A stretch of 64,000 nucleotides of DNA from Streptomyces sp. B93 (GTDB lineage: Bacteria; Actinomycetota; Actinomycetes; Streptomycetales; Streptomycetaceae). Position 1 is the first letter of the stretch. Each line of letters begins with the position of its first letter. The notes beneath the pieces are model-generated. The model was not told the DNA's origin, did not search any database, and was given only the letters and a program-made list of their open reading frames with translations. The stretch spans positions 247,827-311,826 of the forward strand of contig NZ_JAGPXL010000002.1 in the NCBI RefSeq assembly GCF_018070565.1, written 5' to 3'. A program made the translations under genes and the position numbers. Of the stretch, positions 16,878 to 25,713 are shown piece by piece.

Positions 16878-19800
16878 TCAGCCCTCGTCGGTGGAGGCCG
16901 AGACGGAGGACATGGTCTGCTCCGCCGCCGCGGTCTTCTTCGCCGCCGACTTGGTCGTCTTGGCGGCCGTCTTGGCGGTCTTCGCCGCCTTCTTGGCCGT
17001 CGTCTTCTTCGCCGCCGTCTTCTTGGCGGCGGTCTTCTTGGCCGTCGTCTTCTTCGTGGCGGCCTTCTTCGCGGTGGCCTTCTTGGCCGTCTTGCGGGCC
17101 GTCTTCTTGGCGGCGGCCTCGCCCTCGACGGACTCCGCGGGCTCGGCGGGCTCCGCCGCCGTCTCCGAGGGGACGACCACTACGGCCGCTTCCTCGGACG
17201 CGGTGGGCGCGGTCGCCTTGCGCACGGCACGGCGGCGCGGACGGGCCGGGGCCGCCGTGCTCTCGGCGGGCGCCTCAGCCGTCGTCCCGGCCGTCGCCGC
17301 GGGCTCCGGCTCCGCCTGCTCGGCGGGCGCGGACGGCGACGGCTCGGTCACCGTCACCACGGCCGCCTGAGCCGTCGCGGGCGAACCGGCCGGGGCGGAC
17401 GCCCTGCGGGTCGCCCGACGGCGGGTACGGCCCTTGGGCGCGGCCTCCTCGGCGGCCTCGTCGACCGTACGGCCCTCGAAGACCGGGTCCTCCACGGCGA
17501 CCGGCTCGGCCTTGACCTCGGCGGCCGCCTCGGGCGCCACCGGGCGCTCGATCTCCTCGGCGACGGTGACGTCCTGGGCGGTCGGCACCACCACGACGGC
17601 TTCCTCCGCCTCGGTGCCGCCCTTGGCCTCGGCCTTCGCCTCGCCCCGGGGCGCGCCCGCCGGAGCCGACGCCCGCCGGCTCGCCCGGCGCCGCGAACGC
17701 CCGCGGGAGACCGCGGCCTCCGCCTCGGCGACGCTGCTGTACAGCTCCTCGTCCGGCGCGAACTCGGGGGCGGGCAGCGCCACCGGCTCCGCGACCTCGG
17801 CGGCGACCTCGTCCTGGGACTCGGCCTCCGCCTCCTCCTCGACCGTCACCGCGGCGACCGCGGGCTCCTGCTCGGCCGCACCGGCCCGCGCCCGCTTCTT
17901 GCGCTTGCCGCCACCGCCGGTACCGGCGGCGTGGTCCAGGTGCACGATGACACCGCGGCCGTTGCAGTGGACACAGGTCTCCGAGAACGACTCCAGCAGC
18001 CCCTGGCCGACCCGCTTACGGGTCATCTGCACCAGACCCAGCGAGGTCACCTCGGCCACCTGGTGCTTCGTACGGTCCCGGCCCAGGCACTCCAGGAGGC
18101 GCCGCAGGACGAGGTCCCGGTTGGACTCCAGCACCATGTCGATGAAGTCGATGACGATGATGCCGCCGAGGTCCCGCAGCCGCAGCTGACGGACGATCTC
18201 CTCGGCCGCCTCCAGGTTGTTCCGGGTGACGGTCTCTTCCAGGTTGCCGCCCTGACCGGTGAACTTGCCGGTGTTGACGTCGATGACGACCATCGCCTCG
18301 GTCCGGTCGATCACCAGCGAACCGCCGCTGGGCAGCCAGACCTTGCGGTCCAGCGCCTTGGCGAGCTGCTCGTCGATCCGGTACGTGGCGAAGACGTCGA
18401 CCTCGCTGGTCCAGCGGCTGAGCCGCTCGGCCAGGTCGGGCGCCACGTGCGAGACGTACCCGTGGATCGTGGACCAGGCGTCGTCGCCGCTGACGATGAC
18501 CTTGGTGAAGTCCTCGTTGAAGATGTCGCGCACGACCCGGACCGTCATGTCCGGCTCGCCGTACAGCAGGCTCGGGGCGTTGCCGCTCTTCGCCTTCTTC
18601 TGGATGTCCTCCCACTGCGCCTGGAGCCGCTCGACGTCACGGCGCAGCTCGTCCTCGCTGGCGCCCTCGGCGGCGGTGCGCACGATGACACCCGCGTCCT
18701 CGGGGACGATCTTCTTGAGGATGGTCTTCAGCCGGGCCCGCTCGGTGTCGGGCAGCTTGCGGCTGATGCCGGTCATCGAGCCCTCGGGGACATACACGAG
18801 GTAGCGGCCCGGGAGGGAGACCTGGCTGGTCAGGCGGGCGCCCTTGTGACCGATCGGGTCCTTGGTGACCTGCACGAGCACGGACTGCCCGGACTTCAGC
18901 GCGGACTCGATCCGGCGCGGGCCGTTGGCCATGCCCAGCGCCTCGAAGTTCACCTCGCCGGCGTAGAGCACGGCGTTGCGGCCCTTGCCGATGTCGATGA
19001 ACGCGGCCTCCATCGACGGCAGCACGTTCTGCACCTTGCCGAGGTAGACGTTGCCGACGTACGACGTCGACTGCTCCTTGTTGACGTAGTGCTCGACGAG
19101 CACGCCGTCCTCCAGGACGCCGATCTGCGTACGGTCGCCGTGCTGACGGACGACCATCACGCGCTCGACGGCCTCGCGGCGGGCCAGGAACTCCGCCTCG
19201 GTGATGATCGGAACGCGACGGCGCCCCTGCTCACGGCCCTCGCGGCGGCGCTGCTTCTTCGCCTCCAGACGCGTGGAGCCCTTGATGGACTGCACCTCGT
19301 CGGACGGCTCGGTCTGCTTGCGGGGCTCGCGGACCTTGACGACGGTGCGCTCGGGGTCGTCGGCGGACGGCTCGCTGTCGGAGGCACCGTCACCGGCGCG
19401 ACGACGACGGCGACGGCGACGGCGGGTGCTGGAGGAGGAACCACCGGCGTCCTCGCTCGCGCGGCCCTCGGCGTCCGCGTCGGTCTCCTCGGCGTCCTCG
19501 GAGTCCTCCTCGACCTGCTCGGCGGTGTCCTCGGCGTCCTGCGCGGCCTGCTCGGCGGCCACCTCGCCCTCGGTGTCCCCGCCCTCACCGGACTCACCCC
19601 GGCGACGGCGACGGCCGCCACGGCGGCGACGGCGACGCGAACCGCTCTCCTCGGCCTCGTCGTAGTCGGCGGACTCCTCGGCCTGCGCCTCGGGCTCCTC
19701 CTCCGGCTCCTCCTCGGCGGCGGGCGCGGCGGTCTCGGCGACCTGCGGCTCGGCCTCGTCCGCGGCACCCCGGCGACGGCGACGGCGACGCGGCGCGGCC

Positions 19801-21089
19801 TGCTCCTCCGCGAACTCCTCGGTCTCGGTCCCGACCTCGGCCTCCGGCTGCTCCGCGGCCTCGGCGGCCGCTTCGGCCGCCGCCCGCTGGGGCGTCTGGA
19901 ACTGGAACTGTGGCTCGGTGAAGACCGGCGGCTGGAACACGGCGACCGCGGGCCGCGCGGGCCGACGCGGGGACTCGGCCTTGGCCTCCGCCTCGTCCTC
20001 GGCGGACGCTGCGGACGGCGCGGTCCGTGCGGGCTGCTGGGCGGGCTCGGCGAAGCCGGTCGCGGCCTTGCGCGCGACCCGACGCCGACGGCGCGGCGCG
20101 GCGGCCTCGGCGTCCTGCTCGGGCTCGGCCTGCTGAACGGGCTCGGCCTGCTCAGCCTGCTCGTCGGTGCTACGAGGCTCGGTGGCGGGCTTCTCGCCCT
20201 CCGCGGCGGGCGTCTCGCTCTCCACGGCGGGCGTCTCGCTCTCCACGGCAGGCGTCTCGCTCTCGGCGGCGGTCACGCGGCGCGTGGCACGCCGACGCGT
20301 ACGCCGGGGCGCGGCCTCGGGCTCGGCCTCCGCAGTCACCGGCGCCTCGGCCTTCTCCTGCTTCTCCGTCTTCTCGGCGTCCTCGGTGGCCACCGCGGCC
20401 ACGGGGGCCTCGGCGGGCGCGGACACGCGCCGGGTGGCACGACGACGGGTCCGCGCCGGAGCGGGCGCGGCCTCGGGCTCGGTGTTGGTCTCGGGCTCGG
20501 CGTCGGTCGCGGCGTCCTCAGGAGCCGCGGGCGCCACGGTCTCGGCGGCCTCCGCCGCCACCGGCGCCCCAGCAGGCGCCGACGCACGACGCGTCGCACG
20601 CCGACGCGTACGCGCCGGGGCAGGCGCCGTCTCGGGCTCGGCGTCGGTAGCCGCGGCCGCCTCAGGCGCAACGGCCTCAGACGCCGCCTCCGCCACCGCG
20701 GGCACCACGGTCTCGGCAGCCTCCGCCGCCACCGGCGCCCCAGCAGGCGCCGACGCACGACGCGTCGCACGCCGACGCGTACGCGCCGGAGCGGGCGCCG
20801 CCTCGGCCTCGGCGTCGGACTTGGTGTCCGGCTGGGCGTCGGTCAGCGCGGCCTCGGCCGTGACCTCCGCCTTCTCGGTCTCTTCGGTGTCCTCGTCCGC
20901 CACGATCTCGGCGATCTCGGTGGCCTCCGCGACCGGTATGGCCGGGGCGACGGTCTCCACGGGAGCGTCGGACGCGGCGACGGGCGGACCCGCCGGGCGG
21001 GATGCGGCACGGCGCCGACGACGCGGCGGCAGGGTGTCGCTGGGGGTGTTCAGTTCGGAACCCTCGGTGGGTTCGATCGGCTCGAGCAT
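16878..21089 (-). CDS. rne: ribonuclease E/G family endoribonuclease
   Basis: The 1403-residue single-strand endoribonuclease takes part in mRNA decay and rRNA processing and is probably the hub of a degradosome. The catalytic core is central. An S1 domain from about residue 670 (VGNVYLGKVQNVLPSMEAAF) is followed by the DNase-I-like part with the magnesium aspartates in VVIDVNTGKFTG (about 940) and VIDFIDM (about 983). The zinc-link CVHCNGRG is near 1041. Very long disordered arms flank the core: the N-terminal arm has repeated RTRRRATRRASAPAGAP units and Arg-rich blocks, and the C-terminal arm ends in KKTAAKKT-like histone-H1-type repeats. This is the split-scaffold layout of Streptomyces RNase ES. 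The ATG at 21089 has GGGAG ten bases upstream. Confidence 0.95.
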   Translation of the reverse strand: MLEPIEPTEGSELNTPSDTLPPRRRRRAASRPAGPPVAASDAPVETVAPAIPVAEATEIAEIVADEDTEETEKAEVTAEAALTDAQPDTKSDAEAEAAPAPARTRRRATRRASAPAGAPVAAEAAETVVPAVAEAASEAVAPEAAAATDAEPETAPAPARTRRRATRRASAPAGAPVAAEAAETVAPAAPEDAATDAEPETNTEPEAAPAPARTRRRATRRVSAPAEAPVAAVATEDAEKTEKQEKAEAPVTAEAEPEAAPRRTRRRATRRVTAAESETPAVESETPAVESETPAAEGEKPATEPRSTDEQAEQAEPVQQAEPEQDAEAAAPRRRRRVARKAATGFAEPAQQPARTAPSAASAEDEAEAKAESPRRPARPAVAVFQPPVFTEPQFQFQTPQRAAAEAAAEAAEQPEAEVGTETEEFAEEQAAPRRRRRRRGAADEAEPQVAETAAPAAEEEPEEEPEAQAEESADYDEAEESGSRRRRRRGGRRRRRGESGEGGDTEGEVAAEQAAQDAEDTAEQVEEDSEDAEETDADAEGRASEDAGGSSSSTRRRRRRRRRAGDGASDSEPSADDPERTVVKVREPRKQTEPSDEVQSIKGSTRLEAKKQRRREGREQGRRRVPIITEAEFLARREAVERVMVVRQHGDRTQIGVLEDGVLVEHYVNKEQSTSYVGNVYLGKVQNVLPSMEAAFIDIGKGRNAVLYAGEVNFEALGMANGPRRIESALKSGQSVLVQVTKDPIGHKGARLTSQVSLPGRYLVYVPEGSMTGISRKLPDTERARLKTILKKIVPEDAGVIVRTAAEGASEDELRRDVERLQAQWEDIQKKAKSGNAPSLLYGEPDMTVRVVRDIFNEDFTKVIVSGDDAWSTIHGYVSHVAPDLAERLSRWTSEVDVFATYRIDEQLAKALDRKVWLPSGGSLVIDRTEAMVVIDVNTGKFTGQGGNLEETVTRNNLEAAEEIVRQLRLRDLGGIIVIDFIDMVLESNRDLVLRRLLECLGRDRTKHQVAEVTSLGLVQMTRKRVGQGLLESFSETCVHCNGRGVIVHLDHAAGTGGGGKRKKRARAGAAEQEPAVAAVTVEEEAEAESQDEVAAEVAEPVALPAPEFAPDEELYSSVAEAEAAVSRGRSRRRASRRASAPAGAPRGEAKAEAKGGTEAEEAVVVVPTAQDVTVAEEIERPVAPEAAAEVKAEPVAVEDPVFEGRTVDEAAEEAAPKGRTRRRATRRASAPAGSPATAQAAVVTVTEPSPSAPAEQAEPEPAATAGTTAEAPAESTAAPARPRRRAVRKATAPTASEEAAVVVVPSETAAEPAEPAESVEGEAAAKKTARKTAKKATAKKAATKKTTAKKTAAKKTAAKKTTAKKAAKTAKTAAKTTKSAAKKTAAAEQTMSSVSASTDEG
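20534..20789. repeat. 85-bp direct repeats inside the N-terminal arm of rne
   Basis: Positions 20534-20618 and 20705-20789 are identical over 85 bp except one base, with a period of 171 bp (57 codons). They encode the RTRRRATRRASAPAGAPVAA units. Weaker copies of the same unit follow toward the core and reappear in the C-terminal arm. Confidence 0.8.
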
Positions 21090-21352
21090 GCGGGCGTTTC
21101 TCCCGTCAGGCTCCCGGGCGCCGCGCCTGGTCCGGCGATCTGCCGGTGACGTCCGCGGCTCGCGCGCTGCGCGGTTACCGCCGTCCGGGGCGCGGGCGCC
21201 GCACGGGAGCTTTCTGTGTCCTGTCTCGCCGGTTCCGTATGCCGTGTTGCGTACGGCCTGGCGAAAGTCTTGTGGTCGGTGCGCTGCCCGACCCAGGTGG
21301 CTCCCGGATACGAGGGCGGCGCTTCGACGTCCGTCCTTACGCGGGACCTTCC

Positions 21353-22204
21353 TTACACCGGCGCCTTCGCGGCGGCAGCGGGAGCGGCCGTTGGGAGGGC
21401 CACCGCTGCCTCGCGGTCGGGCGCGAGCGGGTCGGTCACCGTGCCGGTCTCTTCATCGAGCAGCCCCTGCGCCAGCCTGGTCACCGCTGCGGGGACCGGC
21501 GGCGCCAGGTCGGCCACGGCGCGGAGACCGGACAGGACGTCGTCGGGTCGTACGGCAGGCGTCACGTGCCGAACAACCAGCCGCAGTATCGCACAGGGCT
21601 GGTCGCTCGGCCTATCAGCCCGCGAACTGTGCGTTTTGGTGCTTTCCGGGGTTTTGGAGCCGTCGGAGGCCGGTGAGGTCACCAGACTGACGACGGCGGG
21701 GCGGGCGTCGAAGGTACGGACGCCGTTCTTGGTGAGGCGCTGGACCTCGACGGACCCGGCCGCGTTGAAGGCGTCCACCGCGCGGTGGGCGTCCTCGGCC
21801 GTGACGCCGTCCAGCCGCAGCTCCCACACGGAGGCCGTCAGCCGGTCGGCGAACCCCGAGGTCCGGGCCTCGACCGCCTCGATGATGTCGAGCCCGGTGG
21901 GCAGCGACTCGTCGAGGAGGACGCGCAGCTGTTCGGGATCGCGCGCCTCGGTGAGCGCGATCTCCAGGTACTCCGCCTCACTGCCCGTGCCGGTGGGTGC
22001 GGCATTGGCGTACGACACCTTCGGGTGCGGGGTGAACCCCGCCGAGTACGCCATGGGCACCTCGGCGCGGCGCAGCGCACGCTCGAAGGCGCGCTGGAAG
22101 TCGCGGTGGCTGGTGAACCGGAGGCGGCCGCGCTTGGTGTAGCGCAGTCGGATGCGCTGCACCGCGGGTGCGGGCGGCGGGCCTTCGGGCTGTCGCTTGC
22201 CCAG
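21353..22204 (-). CDS. TIGR03936 family radical-SAM-associated protein (DUF2344)
   Basis: The protein contains RIRLRYTKRGRLRFTSHRDFQ, FTPHPKVSYANAAPTG and EYLEIALTEA, the signature of the DUF2344/TIGR03936 family. That family usually sits next to, or is fused to, a TIGR03960 B12-binding radical SAM protein; the exact reaction is not established. A Ser/Ala-rich tail follows from about residue 215. The start is uncertain: CTG at 22204 has GAAGGA 8 nt upstream (283 residues), and GTG at 22162 starts at the domain itself (269 residues) but lacks a ribosome-binding site. The usual partner is at 26372, some 4 kb away, beyond inserted genes. It lies 263 nt upstream of rne. Confidence 0.85.
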   Translation of the reverse strand: MGKRQPEGPPPAPAVQRIRLRYTKRGRLRFTSHRDFQRAFERALRRAEVPMAYSAGFTPHPKVSYANAAPTGTGSEAEYLEIALTEARDPEQLRVLLDESLPTGLDIIEAVEARTSGFADRLTASVWELRLDGVTAEDAHRAVDAFNAAGSVEVQRLTKNGVRTFDARPAVVSLVTSPASDGSKTPESTKTHSSRADRPSDQPCAILRLVVRHVTPAVRPDDVLSGLRAVADLAPPVPAAVTRLAQGLLDEETGTVTDPLAPDREAAVALPTAAPAAAAKAPV

Positions 22205-22378
22205 TGTCCTTGTCCTTCGTGAGAGCGGTCGTACTTCTCTCAAGGGTACGTGCCGCGACGCCGAGAGGTTCCCGGCGGTCCGGTGGGACCCGCACGCTTT
22301 CGCACAAGACCGATTCCCCAGCGCCCGTTTCCCACTACTCTGAGCGACCCTGGCAATGTCGGTGGGAACGGTGGGGGC

Positions 22379-22711
22379 ATGCGTATCCGATTGCTGGCCG
22401 AGGGTGACGAACGGGCGCTGACGGACCTGAGGGCGTGGCTCGGCCGCGATCCCGGCACGGCCGGGGTGCCGGTCGAGACCGTCACCGGGGACGGCCCCAC
22501 CATGAGCGTCCTGGAAGCGCTCGACATCGTCCTCGGCAACGCCACGAGCATCGCCAACTTCGCCGTCGCGTACGCCACCTGGCGCTCCACCAGGACCGGC
22601 GCCCCGACCCCGCCCGGCGCCCGCACCCTGGTGCACGGGGACACCACGGTCGACATCGGGCACCTGTCCCCCGAGGAGCTGGCGGACCTCCTGCGCCGCC
22701 TCGGCACATGA
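22379..22711 (+). CDS. effector-associated constant component EACC1-like protein
   Basis: The 110-residue protein begins with an alternating strand/helix region (MRIRLLAEGDERALTDLRAWLG). A central motif GPTMSVLEALDIVLGNATSIANFAVAYATW looks like a hydrophobic helix pair, and a short acidic C-terminal domain ends in HLSPEELADLLRRLG. This matches my recollection of EACC1, a small protein encoded directly upstream of caspase, NTPase or other effectors in bacterial conflict systems. The ATG at 22379 follows a G-rich stretch, and the stop overlaps the next start as ATGA, so the two genes are translationally coupled. How EACC1 acts is unknown; a structural or sensing subunit is the general proposal. 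Both genes are opposite in strand to the flanking housekeeping genes. Confidence 0.75.
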   Translation: MRIRLLAEGDERALTDLRAWLGRDPGTAGVPVETVTGDGPTMSVLEALDIVLGNATSIANFAVAYATWRSTRTGAPTPPGARTLVHGDTTVDIGHLSPEELADLLRRLGT

Positions 22712-25700
22712 CCGCGCACCCCAAGCTGGACCAGACCGGCTCCCGGGCGGTGCTCTTCGGCGTGCACGCCTACCAGCACCTGCCCGGCCTCGACGGCGTA
22801 CGCCACAACGTCCCGGCGCTGCGGGACCTGCTCGTCGCGCCGGACGTGGGGGTCTTCGCCGGTGAGCACTGTGTCGCCGTACCGGCCAACGGCACCCCGC
22901 AGCTGCTGCTCGACGCCGTGCAGGACGCCGCCGACCACGCGCGGGACCTGCTGCTGGTGTACTACGCCGGGCACGGTCACTTCGGCCGGGACAGCCGGGG
23001 CCTGCTGCTGGGCACCGAGGCCTCGCGGCCCGACCGGCCGCACCATTCGGTGGCGTACGACGAGATCCGCGCGATCGTCGCGGCCTCCCGTGCCCGGCAC
23101 CGGGTCGTGGTCGTGGACTGCTGCTTCAGCGGCGCCGCCCTCCACATGGACGGTCAGCGGGACGCGGCGCCCACGCCGAAGGCGCCGGTCTTCGACATCG
23201 AGGGCGCCTGTGTGCTGACGTCGGCCGCCGAGACCGAGCGGTCGCTGTGCCTGCCCGACGGCAGTGTCTTCACCCGCGAACTGGTCCACCTGCTGCGCGA
23301 CGGCCTCACCGGGGAACTCTCCGACGGGCGGCGCGGCGAGCACCTGACGGTGCTGACCATGGCCGACGTGTACGAGGTGCTGCGGGAGCGGCTCACCGGC
23401 CGCACCGTCGAGGGCCACCCGGTGCCGCTGCCCCGGATGAGCACCCGCGACAGCGGCCACCGCATCCCCCTGGCCGCCAACCGCGCCCACACCCCGCTGA
23501 CGCCGGCCGCCCCCACCGCCGCCGAGCCCGCCACCGCCCCGCTGTCCACCGCCTACGCCGCCACCCGCTACTTCACCGGCCGCACGAAGGAGCTGACGGA
23601 GCTGGAGCGGACGGCCGTGGAGCAGCCCGCGGCGGTGTGCGTCGTGCACGGGCGCGGCGGCCAGGGCAAGACCGAGCTGTTACGGGCGCTCGCGGCCCGC
23701 ACCACGCACCTCTTCCCGGGCGGCTGCCTGGAGATCGACCTGCGCGGCTGGACCCCGGGCGAGCAGCCCCGCGACCCCTATATGGTCATCGCCGAGCAGC
23801 TGCACCACATGGGCCACGCCGCCGAGGACGTACCGAAGGACCTCACCGCACGCGCCGAAACCTGGCGGCTGTTCCTCAAGCAGAACCCGGTGCTGCTCCT
23901 GCTGGACAACGCCCGCGACGCCCGCCAGCTCGCCCCGCTGCTGCCCTCCGCGGGCTCCCCGAGCATGGTCATCATCTCCAGCCGCTCCGAACTGGCCGAG
24001 GTCAACGCCCACTGGCGCTTCGAACTGCCGCCGCTGACCGCGACCGACTGCGTCACCGTCTGGCACAAGATGGGCATCCCGCAGGACACCGGGCAGCTCG
24101 ACGAGATCGCCGGCCTCATCAACGGCAGCCCCCTCGCGCTGGGCCCGATCGGCACCCGGCTGATGCACGGCGCCTCCCCCACCGCCGTACTCGCCTCCCT
24201 CACCGGCCCCAACCGGTACGCCACCTTCCCCACCATCGACACCGCCGAACGCGCCGCCTTCACCGCCGCCTACGCCACCCTCGACGCCGACCTGCGCAAC
24301 CTCATCCACCACTGCGCCTGGCACCCGGGCCCCGACTTCGGCCCCGACTCGCTGGCGGCGATGGCCGACCGCCCCGAACACGAGGTGGAGGTCCGGCTCG
24401 CCGAGTTCGAGCAGCTGCTGATCCGCAAGAACGGCCGCTACAGCCTGCACGACCTCAGCCTCAGTTACGCCCGTGAGACCGCCGTCCACCACACCACCGA
24501 GGAGGAGGCCGACGCCGCCCGGCAACGCCTCTACGAGCATCTGCACAACGGTCTCAGGGATGCCCGCGACGTCCTGCGCACCACCCGGACCAGCGACGAC
24601 ACCGAGGTGCGCGAGGCACGTCACTGGCTCGACACGCACGCCCGGGAACTCCAGGCGGCGGCCCGCGCGGCCGACGCGGACTCCTGGCCGCAGAGCCCCG
24701 ACTTCCTGATGGACCTCGGCCGCTCCCTCTACTTCGACGACCGCTACATCGAGTCCTGGGAACTCCTCCAGGCCGTCCTGCGCACCACCTCCCCGGACTC
24801 CTCCAGGCACGCGGAGGCCATCAAGGGCCTCGGCGACATCCACCGCGTCCAGGGCAACTACGACGAGTCGGCCGCCTCCTACCAAGAGGCCCTGGCCATC
24901 TACCAGTCCATCGACGACCGCCTCGGCCAGGCCAACGTCATCGACGACCTCGGTGACATCCACCGCGTCCAGGGCCGCTTCACGGAGGCCAGCGCCGCCC
25001 ACCGGGAGGCACTGGAGATCTACCGCGACATCGGCGACCCGCTGGGCCAGGCCAACACCACCAAGGGCCTCGGCGACGTCCACTACGCGCAGGGCCAGTA
25101 CGACGAGGCCGTCGCCGCCTACGAGGACGCGCTGACCATCTACCGCGGCAGCGGCGCCCTCCTCGGCCAGGCCAACACCACCAAGAACCTCGCCGACATC
25201 CACCGCTTCCAGGGCCGCTTCGACGAGGCCGCAGCCGCCTACGCCGAGGCCCTCGCCACCTTCGTCACCCTCGGCGACCGCCGCGGCCAGGCCGACGCCC
25301 ACTCCGGCCTGGGCGACCTGCACGAGGCCCAGGACCGCCCCGAGGAAGCCGCCACCGCCTACGACAAGGCGCTGACCACCTACGAGGCGATCGGCGACCG
25401 CCGCGGCCAGGCCGACACCTACGTCAGCCTCGGCTACCTCCACCAGTCCCAACGCCGCTACGACGAGGCCACCGCCGCCTACGACAAGGCCCTCGCCGTC
25501 TACGAGACGGTCCGCTCCCTCATCGGCCAGGCCACCGCCCACGTCGGCCTCGCAGGCATCCACCAGGCCCAGAACCGCCTCGACCTCTCCGCCACCGGCT
25601 TCCGCACCGCCCAGGCCCTCTACACCGAGGCCAACCTCCCCTCGGGTGCGGCCCTCTGCCAACAGGCCCTCGACCTGCTGGCAGAGACAGAGAACCCCGA

Positions 25701-25713
25701 AACGACTCAGTAG
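22708..25713 (+). CDS. caspase-like peptidase/NB-ARC-type NTPase/TPR protein (STAND conflict effector)
   Basis: The 1001-residue three-part protein opens with a caspase-fold peptidase (about 12-235). Its catalytic histidine lies in YYAGHGH (H89, with H91 also present) and the cysteine is C139 in VVDCCFSGA, the DxCxSG context of metacaspase-like enzymes. An NTPase of the NB-ARC/STAND class follows (about 285-600), with Walker A GRGGQGKT at 315-322 and Walker B LLLLDNARD ending at D400. A helical linker leads to at least seven TPR units of exactly 40 residues (about 705-990). Signal detection by TPRs, nucleotide-driven oligomerisation and protease activation would be the expected mechanism, killing or halting an infected or damaged cell. 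The function is inferred from architecture. It overlaps the EACC1 gene by ATGA. Confidence 0.88.
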   Translation: MTAHPKLDQTGSRAVLFGVHAYQHLPGLDGVRHNVPALRDLLVAPDVGVFAGEHCVAVPANGTPQLLLDAVQDAADHARDLLLVYYAGHGHFGRDSRGLLLGTEASRPDRPHHSVAYDEIRAIVAASRARHRVVVVDCCFSGAALHMDGQRDAAPTPKAPVFDIEGACVLTSAAETERSLCLPDGSVFTRELVHLLRDGLTGELSDGRRGEHLTVLTMADVYEVLRERLTGRTVEGHPVPLPRMSTRDSGHRIPLAANRAHTPLTPAAPTAAEPATAPLSTAYAATRYFTGRTKELTELERTAVEQPAAVCVVHGRGGQGKTELLRALAARTTHLFPGGCLEIDLRGWTPGEQPRDPYMVIAEQLHHMGHAAEDVPKDLTARAETWRLFLKQNPVLLLLDNARDARQLAPLLPSAGSPSMVIISSRSELAEVNAHWRFELPPLTATDCVTVWHKMGIPQDTGQLDEIAGLINGSPLALGPIGTRLMHGASPTAVLASLTGPNRYATFPTIDTAERAAFTAAYATLDADLRNLIHHCAWHPGPDFGPDSLAAMADRPEHEVEVRLAEFEQLLIRKNGRYSLHDLSLSYARETAVHHTTEEEADAARQRLYEHLHNGLRDARDVLRTTRTSDDTEVREARHWLDTHARELQAAARAADADSWPQSPDFLMDLGRSLYFDDRYIESWELLQAVLRTTSPDSSRHAEAIKGLGDIHRVQGNYDESAASYQEALAIYQSIDDRLGQANVIDDLGDIHRVQGRFTEASAAHREALEIYRDIGDPLGQANTTKGLGDVHYAQGQYDEAVAAYEDALTIYRGSGALLGQANTTKNLADIHRFQGRFDEAAAAYAEALATFVTLGDRRGQADAHSGLGDLHEAQDRPEEAATAYDKALTTYEAIGDRRGQADTYVSLGYLHQSQRRYDEATAAYDKALAVYETVRSLIGQATAHVGLAGIHQAQNRLDLSATGFRTAQALYTEANLPSGAALCQQALDLLAETENPETTQ
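24829..25668 (+). repeat. seven tandem 120-bp repeats encoding the TPR array
   Basis: The codons for IHRVQG-like turns fall at 24841, 24961, 25081, 25201, 25321, 25441 and 25561, exactly 120 bp apart with no indels. Each unit encodes a 40-residue TPR of the form GLGDIH-QG-YDEA-AAYEEAL-IY-GDRLGQAN. Several segments, such as GGCCAGGCCAACACCACCAA, are identical between units. Confidence 0.85.

Noticed and set aside
16389..21149. Very long plus-strand frame opposite rne
   Set aside because: Low-complexity Leu/Gly/Arg sequence produced by the repeats and G+C bias of rne.
24829..25668. CRISPR array suggested by regular repeats
   Set aside because: Repeats are contiguous 120-bp coding units without spacers and encode TPR motifs.
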